Source of the DNA: Halanaerobiales bacterium
GTDB lineage: Bacteria; Bacillota_F; Halanaerobiia; Halanaerobiales; DTU029
Direction of reading: 5' to 3'
Length of the DNA: 6,467 nucleotides
Assembly (NCBI GenBank): GCA_016278415.1
Contig: JADQBV010000054.1
Location: 1 to 6,467, forward strand
Shown piece after piece: positions 1-6,248 of this stretch. Under the pieces are notes generated by a model that worked only from the letters and a program-made list of their open reading frames with translations, was not told where the DNA came from and searched no databases. Every line of letters begins with the position of its first letter. Within the stretch, counting starts at the first letter, position 1. The translations under genes and the position numbers were made by a program.

Positions 1-557
1 TTGTTGCAAATTGGCATCCCTTGACTATCTGGCGTTATCAGGTTATAAAACAGGCAGATGTAATTTTGTTGATGTTTTTATTGGGAGATCAGTTTACTTT
101 TGAAGAAAAAAAGGCTAATTATGATTATTATGAACCGAGGACTACTCATGATTCATCATTGTCACCTTCAATATACAGTATAATCGCTGCAGAAGTTGGG
201 TATTATCAGGAAGCCTATGATTACTTCATTCAAACTGTAAGATTAGATCTAGATGACTTTAATGAAAACACTTGGAAAGGTCTTCATCTAGCGGCTATGG
301 GGAGTTCTTGGTTATCCTTTGTACATGGATTTGCTGGTTTAAGAAATTATCAAGGGGTATTAAATTTTTCGCCATATTTACCAGACGACTGGGATTCTTA
401 TGAATTTAAGATATGGTACAGAAATTGTCATTTGAAAGTACATGTTGAAAAAGAAACTGTTAGTTATGAGTTGATATCAGGTCAGCGTTTAACACTAAAT
501 CACCAGGGGCGAGAAATTGAACTAACTAATGAATCCCCTGAAATATCTGTTTCATAA
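1..557 (+). CDS. Glycoside hydrolase family 65 disaccharide phosphorylase, C-terminal fragment (trehalose/maltose phosphorylase type)
   Basis: Partial gene cut by the left edge. The frame is open from base 3 (reading VANWHPLTIWRYQ) to a TAA at 555-557, so the TTG at 21 is internal and not a start. About 184 residues remain of an enzyme that is usually 750-800 long. Visible are the end of the (alpha/alpha)6 catalytic barrel, with VIKQADV near the start and THDSSLS about 45 residues in; both are conserved around the phosphate pocket of GH65 phosphorylases. The small beta-sandwich C-domain (Glyco_hydro_65C) follows from about NYQGVLNFSPYLP. Family enzymes are cytoplasmic and split alpha-glucosyl disaccharides with phosphate into beta-glucose-1-phosphate and glucose. 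THDSSLS and the following IYSI fit trehalose or maltose phosphorylases better than kojibiose types from memory, and the nearby otsAB makes trehalose attractive. The catalytic acid and the specificity loops lie outside the window, so the substrate is not proven. No beta-phosphoglucomutase gene follows. Confidence 0.9.
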   Translation, partial: VANWHPLTIWRYQVIKQADVILLMFLLGDQFTFEEKKANYDYYEPRTTHDSSLSPSIYSIIAAEVGYYQEAYDYFIQTVRLDLDDFNENTWKGLHLAAMGSSWLSFVHGFAGLRNYQGVLNFSPYLPDDWDSYEFKIWYRNCHLKVHVEKETVSYELISGQRLTLNHQGREIELTNESPEISVS

Positions 558-558
558 C

Positions 559-586
559 TTGCAACTGTAAGCGTATATGCTATAAT
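559..586 (+). promoter_or_regulatory. Probable sigma-A promoter for galU (TTGCAA, 16 nt, TATAAT, extended -10)
   Basis: A -35-like TTGCAA (559-564), a 16-base spacer and a perfect TATAAT (581-586) preceded by TGC, which gives an extended -10. It begins one base after the GH65 stop codon. Transcription would start near 593, leaving a leader of roughly 85-95 bases before galU. A 10-base perfect palindrome, TACTATAGTA (602-611), sits just inside the predicted transcript start and could be an operator or chance in AT-rich DNA. No terminator separates GH65 from galU, so read-through from upstream is also expected. Confidence 0.65.
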
Positions 587-672
587 AATAATGATTACTG
601 ATACTATAGTAAATAATAAGTACATAGTTTAGTCTTGTGAGTTGAATAATCATAAAAAACAGCAATATATTT

Positions 673-679
673 GAAGGAG
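673..679 (+). promoter_or_regulatory. galU ribosome binding site GAAGGAG that bears on start choice
   Basis: GAAGGAG directly abuts the ATG at 680 with no spacer, which is too close for normal initiation there. It lies 9 bases upstream of the in-frame ATT at 689, a normal distance. The TTG at 671 overlaps the site and has no Shine-Dalgarno of its own. The site therefore argues for initiation at ATT 689. Confidence 0.6.
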
Positions 680-1561
680 ATGATTTTTATTAAAGTCAAG
701 AAGGCGATAATTCCTGCTGCAGGTCTGGGAACAAGGATGTTACCTGCCACCAAAGCACAACCAAAAGAGATGTTGCCTATTGTGGACAAGCCTACTATAC
801 AGTATATAATTGAAGAAGCTGTTAATTCTGGAATAGAAGAGATTTTGATTATAACTGGTAAAGGTAAAAGGGCTATTGAAAATCATTTTGATAAGTCTCT
901 AAAATTGGAGTTGGCTTTAGAGGAAAAGGGAAAAGATGATTTATTAAAAATGGTGCGTAATATTTCTGAAATGGTTGATATACATTATGTTAGACAAAAG
1001 AATCCGAAGGGTTTGGGACATGCAATATACTGTGCCAGGACTTTTGTAGGAAATGAACCATTTGCTGTCTTGTTGGGCGATGATGTGATGGTTGCTGAGC
1101 AGCCTGTTATTGGTCAAATGATTGATATATTTGATAAGGAAAACCACCCAGTTATAGGTGTACAAAGAGTGCCTGAAAAAGATGTAAACAAATATGGTAT
1201 TATAAAATATACAGAAGAGCAGGATAGGGAATATTTGATAAGTGACCTGATTGAAAAGCCGACTATAGAAGAGGCACCATCAAATCTTGCAATATTGGGT
1301 AGGTATATTATAACACCGGATATATTTGATATCCTTGCTGAGACAAAACCAGGACGTAATGATGAAATACAGTTAACAGATGCTCTAAAAACCCTACTAA
1401 AGAAAAACTCAATTAAGGGTTATGACTTTATAGGTGAGCGATATGATGTAGGTAATAAACTTGGATTTTTAAAGGCAACAGTTGAATTTGCGTTAATGAG
1501 AGATGATCTCAATGATGAATTTAGTAAGTATTTACGGGAATTGATAGGCAAGAAGCTATAA
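680..1561 (+). CDS. galU: UTP--glucose-1-phosphate uridylyltransferase
   Basis: Cytoplasmic nucleotidyltransferase that makes UDP-glucose from UTP and alpha-glucose-1-phosphate; here it would supply the glucosyl donor for OtsA. It is full length, 293 residues from the ATG at 680, and matches the GalU family throughout. In order: the nucleotide-binding signature GLGTRMLPATKAQPKEM (residues 15-31); KGLGHA (110-115); the metal-binding GDD (133-135); EKP (192-194), with the lysine that contacts UDP-glucose in the family; APSNLAILGRY; DEIQLTDA (228-235); and DVGNKLG (256-262). Start: 680 is the first conventional codon, but it abuts the Shine-Dalgarno. The ATT at 689 is correctly spaced and gives MKVKKAIIPAAG, the usual GalU N-terminus, so the true protein may be 290 residues. 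It has its own promoter after GH65 and a terminator 21 bases past the stop. Function is secure; only the start is uncertain. Confidence 0.96.
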   Translation: MIFIKVKKAIIPAAGLGTRMLPATKAQPKEMLPIVDKPTIQYIIEEAVNSGIEEILIITGKGKRAIENHFDKSLKLELALEEKGKDDLLKMVRNISEMVDIHYVRQKNPKGLGHAIYCARTFVGNEPFAVLLGDDVMVAEQPVIGQMIDIFDKENHPVIGVQRVPEKDVNKYGIIKYTEEQDREYLISDLIEKPTIEEAPSNLAILGRYIITPDIFDILAETKPGRNDEIQLTDALKTLLKKNSIKGYDFIGERYDVGNKLGFLKATVEFALMRDDLNDEFSKYLRELIGKKL

Positions 1562-1582
1562 ATATAGACTAATATAAAATAG

Positions 1583-1636
1583 CTCCCCTTAAACTAGACA
1601 GATTAGAAAATGTCTTTCTAGAAAGGGGAGTTTTTT
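1583..1636 (+). terminator. Rho-independent terminator after galU
   Basis: CTCCCCTT (1583-1590) pairs perfectly with AAGGGGAG (1623-1630), followed at once by TTTTTT (1631-1636). Inside this stem a second one forms, CTAGA (1594-1598) with TCTAG (1617-1621), so the hairpin is long and stepped. It ends galU transcription. Read on the other strand the stem is followed only by a broken T-run (TATTTTAT), so it would be a weaker terminator for the convergent otsAB transcript. Confidence 0.88.
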
Positions 1637-1724
1637 AACGTTTATTCAGCAAATGGCTAACTAGGAAAATCCAAGAATAATTTGAGTAGGTGCGAAGTTT
1701 GAATAAGTATGTTTTAGTTTAATT

Positions 1725-1750
1725 ATATTAATGGGGTTTGCCATTAATAT
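1725..1750. repeat. Perfect 10-bp inverted repeat between galU and otsB
   Basis: ATATTAATGG (1725-1734) and CCATTAATAT (1741-1750) are exact reverse complements around a 6-base loop. It lies 22 bases beyond the otsB stop, so it would fold in the 3' end of the otsAB transcript. Neither strand has a T-run after the stem, so it is not a classic intrinsic terminator; it may protect the 3' end or mark the end of transcription. The rest of 1562-1771 holds only the galU terminator and nothing else I can identify. Confidence 0.6.
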
Positions 1751-1771
1751 TTCGATTAACTGTGTCATCTA

Positions 1772-2614
1772 TTACAAAATTTCCCCTATAATATCCAGGA
1801 AAGTTAATACATCTTTAGGGTTATACAGGTAAAAATCAGCGGCAGTTTGTAAATCATCTTCATTTTTAACATATACATTTATACCCGATAAAACATTAAA
1901 GGCATCCTCATCTGTAGTATCATCACCGATATATATTGTTAGATAATCTTTTTCTGATTGCTTAATTTCCTTATTGAGTATATTCTCTAATATAAATTCA
2001 ACAGCTTTACCCTTATTCCACCCACTGGGGCGTACTTCAATAATATTTCTTCCTTTTATAATTTCTAGTTGAGTATTTCTAATTGTCGACTCTAGATACT
2101 CCATTACCCTTCCGATTTGATATGATGGTGAATGGTGTAATGTCAGTGTATATTTTTTATCTTCATATTCTACTCCATGGTGGTTGTTTTTTAGGTATTC
2201 AAAATAGCTACGGATTTTTGGCAGAACATCTTTTGTAGATTCTAATATATTATTTAAGAGATTTTTTATCTTTTCATCTGTACTCTTATGCTTGTCAGAT
2301 TCTGATATTTTATTATCTTTTTTAGCAAATCTATATTCCAAACCGTGTGTCCCAACATAATTAAGATTAGGAATATTGATAAGTTTATTTAGACTGGATA
2401 GTGTTCTACCAGAAATTATAGTTACATAAACATTTTTGCTTTTATTTATTTTTTCTATTGTTTCTATGATACCAGTAAGTGGTGTCGCATTGTCAGGGTT
2501 TTCTGCGAATGGGGCTAGAGTACCATCATAATCCAAAAACAGAATGATATTTTTATTTTTTACTTTACTACTTATTTCGTTTATATTATTATCTGATAAC
2601 AGATATTGCTTCAT
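1772..2614 (-). CDS. otsB: Trehalose-6-phosphate phosphatase
   Basis: HAD-superfamily phosphatase (subfamily IIB, Trehalose_PPase) that dephosphorylates trehalose-6-phosphate to trehalose in the cytoplasm; 280 residues, close to the 266 of E. coli OtsB. The HAD motifs are all present: I, DYDGT (D28 nucleophile, D30 acid/base); II, TIISGR (S68); III, lysine in GWNKGKAV (K201 or K203); IV, GDDTTDEDAF (D231, D232, D235). The cap has the typical THGLE (89-93) and EVRP (193-196). The chosen start is the ATG at 2614, because it is preceded by AAGGTG with a 6-base spacer and gives a normal N-terminus. The frame is open upstream to 2692, but that stretch lies wholly inside otsA and has no homology-like content. 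The gene overlaps the end of otsA by 26 bases, which implies co-transcription and probable translational coupling. The call is secure. Confidence 0.95.
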   Translation of the reverse strand: MKQYLLSDNNINEISSKVKNKNIILFLDYDGTLAPFAENPDNATPLTGIIETIEKINKSKNVYVTIISGRTLSSLNKLINIPNLNYVGTHGLEYRFAKKDNKISESDKHKSTDEKIKNLLNNILESTKDVLPKIRSYFEYLKNNHHGVEYEDKKYTLTLHHSPSYQIGRVMEYLESTIRNTQLEIIKGRNIIEVRPSGWNKGKAVEFILENILNKEIKQSEKDYLTIYIGDDTTDEDAFNVLSGINVYVKNEDDLQTAADFYLYNPKDVLTFLDIIGEIL

Positions 2615-4058
2615 TTTCAGCACCTTTTTCTTGATCAATATATATTTTCTCCCATCGTTGGAGGAAAACATCTCGCCACCAATTAATATCATATTTTGAA
2701 ATCTTATTTTTTAATTTGCTATATCTTTCGAATCGTTCATTTTCTGGCATCTCTAGACCATAATGTATAGAATCCGCAACCTCTTCAATATTATAGGGGT
2801 TAACGATTAAGGCATCTTTTAATGTTTCTGCTGCTCCGGCAAATTCTGATAAGATCAGAACCCCATTTTCCTTAACAGCTAAGTATTCTTTGGATACAAG
2901 ATTCATACCATCTATTAAAGGGGTAATCAAGGCAATGTCTGCTGCTTGAAAGTATGGTAGTAGGTCTTTTTGTGGTACAGAACCATGAAAATACTTAATT
3001 GGAACCCATTCATCTATCTGGAATCGTCCATTTATAGAAGCAATTTTTCTATTTATTTCTTCCCGCATTCTTTTGTATTCATCTACTTTGATTCTACTAG
3101 GCGAGACACGTTGCACCAAAGTGACTTTCCCAATATACTCTGGATGTTTTTCGAATAACCTTTCCATAGCATATAAACGCTCAAGAATACCCTTAGTATA
3201 ATCTAGTCTATCAACTCCAAAGATTAACTTTTCAGCATGATAATATTCTTTAATATCTTTACAGTTTTTCTCGATATCACATTTTTTACGATAGGAAGAT
3301 AATTCCTCATAATCAACTCCAAGAGGAATTGCAGTTACTACTGTTTTATGACCATTATAATTAATAGTACCCTTTTCTCGATTAATGTCTCCACCTAGTT
3401 TTCCGGCACAAACTAGAAAATTATTGACCAGATGAGGGGTATGAAAACCAATAAAATCACTAGCCAGAAGACCTTCCATTATTTCTTTTTTCCATGGTAA
3501 TGTACTGAAAGACTCCCAGCTTGGCCATGGTATGTGCCAGAAAAGCGAAATTTTGGCATTATTCCTTTTCTTCCTGATTAGTTTTGGGACTAATGTTAAG
3601 TGATAATCATGGACCCAGATTAAATCATTTTCCTTGGTATCCTCTAATGTTGCTTCGGCATACTTCTTATTTACATTTTGATAGCTTGACCAATATTCAT
3701 GTTTGAAGTTAGCTTTGTCTATAAAATTATGACAAATAGGCCACATGGTTTCATTAGAAAATCCATAGTAGAATCCATCTAATTCTTCCTTTGATAGCCT
3801 AACTCGTTTTAATGTATAGCCATTTTCATCAGGTACTTTTACTCTATTTTTGTTATCTACTGCCTTAAAATCATCATCGCCTCGACCCCAGGCAATCCAA
3901 AGACCTTTTTCTTTTTTCATTAAAGGGTCTAGTCCTGTAGTCAAACCACCAGGTAATTTACGGCAGGATAGACCATCTTCACTTTCTTCATGAACGTATG
4001 GTTCTCCATTTGAAATAAGTACTAACTTACCATCATCTTGATTAATGTTTCTGTTCAT
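2589..4058 (-). CDS. otsA: Alpha,alpha-trehalose-6-phosphate synthase (GT20), UDP-glucose-dependent type
   Basis: Retaining GT20 glycosyltransferase, 489 residues (E. coli OtsA is 474), expected to transfer glucose from UDP-glucose to glucose-6-phosphate. The fold runs full length. GGLTTGLDP (37-45) is the N-terminal glycine loop; WIAWG at 54-58; [11 protein letters not shown] (97-107) matches the E. coli Tyr76/Trp85 acceptor segment; HDYHL (150-154); HIPWP (175-179). In the donor domain [10 protein letters not shown] holds R284 and K289 (E. coli Arg262/Lys267), R322 matches Arg300, and [10 protein letters not shown] holds D383 and E391 (E. coli Asp361/Glu369). Odd: the N-terminal motif reads ISNGEPY, with Gly18 where E. 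coli OtsA has Arg9, a residue contacting the acceptor phosphate; this may be a subfamily trait or mean a different acceptor, such as in glucosylglycerol-phosphate synthases. The ATG at 4058 has a perfect AAGGAGGT four bases upstream. First gene of otsAB; followed by otsB with a 26-base overlap. Confidence 0.92.
   Translation of the reverse strand: MNRNINQDDGKLVLISNGEPYVHEESEDGLSCRKLPGGLTTGLDPLMKKEKGLWIAWGRGDDDFKAVDNKNRVKVPDENGYTLKRVRLSKEELDGFYYGFSNETMWPICHNFIDKANFKHEYWSSYQNVNKKYAEATLEDTKENDLIWVHDYHLTLVPKLIRKKRNNAKISLFWHIPWPSWESFSTLPWKKEIMEGLLASDFIGFHTPHLVNNFLVCAGKLGGDINREKGTINYNGHKTVVTAIPLGVDYEELSSYRKKCDIEKNCKDIKEYYHAEKLIFGVDRLDYTKGILERLYAMERLFEKHPEYIGKVTLVQRVSPSRIKVDEYKRMREEINRKIASINGRFQIDEWVPIKYFHGSVPQKDLLPYFQAADIALITPLIDGMNLVSKEYLAVKENGVLILSEFAGAAETLKDALIVNPYNIEEVADSIHYGLEMPENERFERYSKLKNKISKYDINWWRDVFLQRWEKIYIDQEKGAENEAISVIR
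2621..2626 (-). promoter_or_regulatory. otsB ribosome binding site inside otsA
   Basis: On the minus strand AAGGTG lies 6 bases before the ATG at 2614. It falls within the last codons of otsA, 30-odd bases before the otsA stop, and decides the otsB start against the longer open frame. A ribosome finishing otsA would pass over this site. Confidence 0.7.
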
Positions 4059-4130
4059 ATTAACCTCCTTAAAGTCTTATAATGTCTGTTCTATAGTTAC
4101 AAGTATTAAGGGGATATAGCCCTCAACAGA

Positions 4131-4152
4131 TACAACTGAACAGGCAGTTGTA
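4131..4152. promoter_or_regulatory. Inverted repeat TACAACTG-N6-CAGTTGTA upstream of otsA, possible operator
   Basis: Two perfect 8-base arms (4131-4138 and 4145-4152) around AACAGG, 73-94 bases upstream of the otsA start. The symmetry and position suit a dimeric regulator binding site, or a leader hairpin if transcription starts farther upstream. I do not recognise the motif as belonging to a named regulator. Confidence 0.4.
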
Positions 4153-4328
4153 GAACTATTAATTTTGATCTTTGTATATTTTTTTGCGAATTAGCCTTCT
4201 TGTTAAGTAGAGGACTTTTGGTTTGTCCTGTTAAAGGATATTTTGTAACTTAAGTACATTACTAATATTTACAAAATAATGATATTCTTAATATAAGTTT
4301 ATCAATAACAATTACTATTGTCAAATAA

Positions 4329-4386
4329 GTTCAAATTATTAGATCAGAGTAAAGATCAGAAATTAATTAACAATATTGATTTGAAC
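4329..4386. repeat. Spaced inverted repeat GTTCAAAT / ATTTGAAC
   Basis: GTTCAAAT (4329-4336) and ATTTGAAC (4379-4386) are exact reverse complements 42 bases apart. The right arm contains the TTGAAC that could act as a -35 element for the downstream transporter gene. Between the arms lies the direct repeat AGATCAGA. In DNA this AT-rich an 8-base match can arise by chance. Confidence 0.3.
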
Positions 4387-4408
4387 ATTGTTACTAAGAA
4401 ATTATAAA
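4381..4408 (+). promoter_or_regulatory. Possible promoter for the EamA transporter (TTGAAC, 16 nt, TATAAA)
   Basis: TTGAAC (4381-4386), a 16-base spacer and TATAAA (4403-4408) form the best sigma-A-like pair I found before the transporter gene. It would give a leader of about 225 bases, which is long. In so AT-rich a region -10-like hexamers are common, so this is tentative. Confidence 0.33.
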
Positions 4409-4643
4409 TTATAAATCATTTTTAGCTATAAAATAAGCTTATGGCTAGTTCCCTGAATTAAAAAAATAGAAGATTATTAAAGGATTTCTCTTAGTAATAT
4501 AGAATTAATTTAAAAAGTCTTAGATATTAATGACTCATATTTAAATATCAAATAAATAGTAAAGATGTAAATTAGATTTTAATGAAGAAATGGAATAGAT
4601 TATTAGCCAGAATTACAAATAAGTCTTCAAGAGGAGAAGAAAG

Positions 4644-5513
4644 ATGCAGCTAAATAAACGCAGCAAAATATATCTTATTCTTGGAATTGGAGTTACAGTT
4701 ATATCCACTTCGGGGATTTTAATTAAATTATCAACCGCCCCACCATTAATAATAGCCTTTTATCGTATGCTAATTAGTTCATTAATATTAACTCCATATT
4801 TGTTAATAAAATATAGGAAGGATTTAAAGGGGTTTCTTGATTTACGTATTGCTCTGGTTGGCTTTTTTTTGGCTATACACTTTTATCTGTGGATTAGTGC
4901 TTTTGAATACACAAGTGTGGCTAATGCTGTGATCTTTATATCACTTCAACCACTTTTTACCTATATTCTTGAATACTTTTTTGCAAAAGATGATTTATAT
5001 CCGGGTATAATAAAGGGAATACTGTTAGCGCTTTTAGGGAGTCTTATTATTAGTATAGGTGATATTAATTCCTTGTTTTCACAGCTTCGAGGAGATTTAT
5101 TGGCTTTAGCTGGGGCTTTTTTTGCAGCAGCATACCTGTTTACAGGACGTAGTCTTCGTGAGAAAATGAATTATGTTCCATATCTATACATAGTATATAC
5201 TTATGCCTGTATTTTTTTGGGCTTATTTTCACTGCTGACAAAACAGTCTTTTACCGGTTTCGCCAATTATAATTACATCTATTTTCTAGGGTTAGCCCTA
5301 GGGCCTACACTTATAGGTCATTCTGCTTTGAATTACTCTGTTCGCATATTACCAGCTACAATAGTTTCCCTTACAATACTTTTTGAACCAGTTTTAACAA
5401 CTATCTTTGCATGGTTTATACTTAAAGAAGGAATTGCACTAACGACATTTATTGGGGGTATATTTATATTATTTGGAATCTATAGCTCTGTGAGGAAGAA
5501 GAGATCACCTTAG
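4644..5513 (+). CDS. EamA-domain (drug/metabolite transporter superfamily) membrane protein
   Basis: Integral membrane permease of 289 residues with ten predicted helices in two EamA halves, the standard DMT length and layout. Helices run at about 9-28, 34-55, 68-87, 92-112, 121-138, 150-168, 179-197, 210-228, 237-259 and 264-281. Family features include FYRMLISSLIL at the second helix, YTSVANAVIFISLQP in the first half, and in the second half LGPTLIGHSALNY followed by LFEPVLTTIFAW and the FILKE segment before the final helix. The tail VRKKRSP is basic, as expected for a cytoplasmic end. The ATG at 4644 is preceded by GAGGAG with a 7-base spacer. Members export amino acids, metabolites or drugs; the substrate cannot be read from sequence. 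Its position between osmolyte and K+ genes is suggestive only. It appears to be a single-gene unit, convergent with trkA; the two stop codons overlap. Confidence 0.9.
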   Translation: MQLNKRSKIYLILGIGVTVISTSGILIKLSTAPPLIIAFYRMLISSLILTPYLLIKYRKDLKGFLDLRIALVGFFLAIHFYLWISAFEYTSVANAVIFISLQPLFTYILEYFFAKDDLYPGIIKGILLALLGSLIISIGDINSLFSQLRGDLLALAGAFFAAAYLFTGRSLREKMNYVPYLYIVYTYACIFLGLFSLLTKQSFTGFANYNYIYFLGLALGPTLIGHSALNYSVRILPATIVSLTILFEPVLTTIFAWFILKEGIALTTFIGGIFILFGIYSSVRKKRSP

Positions 5514-6181
5514 GTTTTCATTAAAAATTTTGCGGCTTTTTCTATGTTTGTCTTTGAAGCTACTAGAAAAACCTGATTATCGCCATATATTTTTTTATTA
5601 CCTCTGGGAATTATTAAACGATTTTCCTCTTGATTAAAGATTCCAGCTATAACACAATCTTTGGGGAACCCAGGGTTTTTGACAATATCTGAAATTGTTT
5701 TAGAAGAGCATTTTGCTTTAGGTGGTATTGTCACGATTGAAATTTCAGCTTCACCACCACCAATAGATGCTACTTTTCGTATGTCAGGTTGCTCTATATC
5801 TATAAGGAATCTGTTAACTATCATGTCAGTTGTTGAACCTATATTGGTTGCACCTGCTAGTTTATAGGCACTTTTATATTCTGGCTCACGCATACGCACC
5901 AATATTTTATTCACGCCTTGATCATTTGATAGTAAGGAGAAGGCTAGATTATCCGAATCATACCTCATAACACCTAGAGCAATATCACATTTATCAATAC
6001 CTGCTTCTTTAAGTGTTTCTATCTTAGTAGCATTACCGTTAATTGTAATAGCACCATAATGGGAATAAATCCGTTCACATATTTTCTGGTCAGTATCTAT
6101 GATGACAACATCATGTTTCTTGACCAACATCTTGGTAAGGCTTCTTCCAACAATACCTCCACCTGCAATAATAATATACAT
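5510..6181 (-). CDS. trkA: TrkA/KtrA-type potassium uptake regulatory subunit (RCK protein)
   Basis: Cytoplasmic nucleotide-binding subunit that gates a TrkH/KtrB membrane partner; 223 residues with one RCK module, like the 222-residue KtrA of Bacillus and unlike the double-length E. coli TrkA. RCK_N (about 1-117) has the Rossmann signature AGGGIVG (G7, G9, G12), the acidic end of strand two in VVIIDTD (D29) that binds ribose, NGNAT (48-52) and RMREPEY. RCK_C (TrkA_C, about 137-220) follows a linker after NRFLIDIEQP. No membrane segment is seen. The ATG at 6181 is preceded by AAGGAG with a 9-base spacer. It lies 67 bases downstream of trkH on the same strand with no terminator between, so the two are probably one operon. 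No terminator is evident after it: its stop overlaps the stop of the opposing transporter gene. Whether the complex is Trk-like or Ktr-like is not resolvable here. Confidence 0.93.
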   Translation of the reverse strand: MYIIIAGGGIVGRSLTKMLVKKHDVVIIDTDQKICERIYSHYGAITINGNATKIETLKEAGIDKCDIALGVMRYDSDNLAFSLLSNDQGVNKILVRMREPEYKSAYKLAGATNIGSTTDMIVNRFLIDIEQPDIRKVASIGGGEAEISIVTIPPKAKCSSKTISDIVKNPGFPKDCVIAGIFNQEENRLIIPRGNKKIYGDNQVFLVASKTNIEKAAKFLMKT

Positions 6182-6194
6182 TTAATGTCACTCC

Positions 6195-6239
6195 TTATTT
6201 TAATTTGATAATGAAAATTTCACTTTATTTTAATTTCAC
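6195..6239. repeat. Short AT-rich direct repeats in the trkH-trkA gap
   Basis: TTATTTTAATTT occurs at 6195-6206 and 6225-6236 (offset 30), and AATTTCAC at 6216-6223 and 6232-6239 (offset 16). The first copy touches the trkA ribosome binding site (6191-6196). They may come from local duplication or bind a regulator; nothing identifies a function. Confidence 0.35.
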
Positions 6240-6248
6240 AGGAAACCT

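Larger units (their letters stand above)
4071..4643. other. Long AT-rich divergent intergenic region (otsA / EamA transporter)
   Basis: 573 bases between two divergent genes with no convincing coding sequence on either strand. It is strikingly AT-rich: rows 4261-4320 and 4501-4560 each hold only 9 G or C in 60. It contains an inverted repeat near otsA (4131-4152), a small hairpin AGGAC/GTCCT (4211-4215 with 4225-4229), an inverted repeat GTTCAAAT/ATTTGAAC (4329-4386), a direct repeat AGATCAGA (4341-4348 and 4353-4360, offset 12) and a possible plus-strand promoter at 4381-4408. I could not place a credible otsA promoter. It most likely carries the regulatory DNA of both genes. Confidence 0.7.

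Noticed and set aside
21..26. TTG at 21 as the true start of a 178-residue protein.
   Set aside because: The frame stays open to the left edge and the upstream residues continue the GH65 similarity, so the gene is cut by the window and does not begin here.
604..789. Minus-strand open frame of 61 codons over the galU leader and 5' end.
   Set aside because: It is antisense to the conserved GalU nucleotide-binding motif, with no recognisable protein features.
944..1165. Minus-strand open frame of 73 codons inside galU.
   Set aside because: It is fully antisense to conserved GalU sequence, with no plausible domain.
2615..2692. An N-terminal extension of otsB by 26 codons to an ATG at 2692.
   Set aside because: It lies entirely inside otsA and is the other-frame reading of that gene; OtsB homologs do not need it, and the ATG at 2614 has a well-placed ribosome site.
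2970..3158. Plus-strand open frame of 62 codons inside otsA.
   Set aside because: It is antisense to the conserved donor-binding domain of OtsA, with no ribosome site or domain features.
4076..4102. A promoter for otsA on the minus strand, TTGTAA-N15-TATAAG.
   Set aside because: The spacer is short, and transcription would begin near 4069, inside the otsA Shine-Dalgarno (4063-4070), leaving no usable leader.
4582..4653. A 23-codon open frame (MKKWNRLLARITNKSSRGEERCS) overlapping the start of the EamA gene by 10 bases, which could be a leader peptide.
   Set aside because: It has no Shine-Dalgarno before its ATG, its final codons are simply the transporter's ribosome site read in another frame, and an open stretch this short is expected by chance.
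5661..5867. Plus-strand open frame of 68 codons inside trkA.
   Set aside because: It is antisense to the RCK domains; its composition is explained by the trkA coding sequence.
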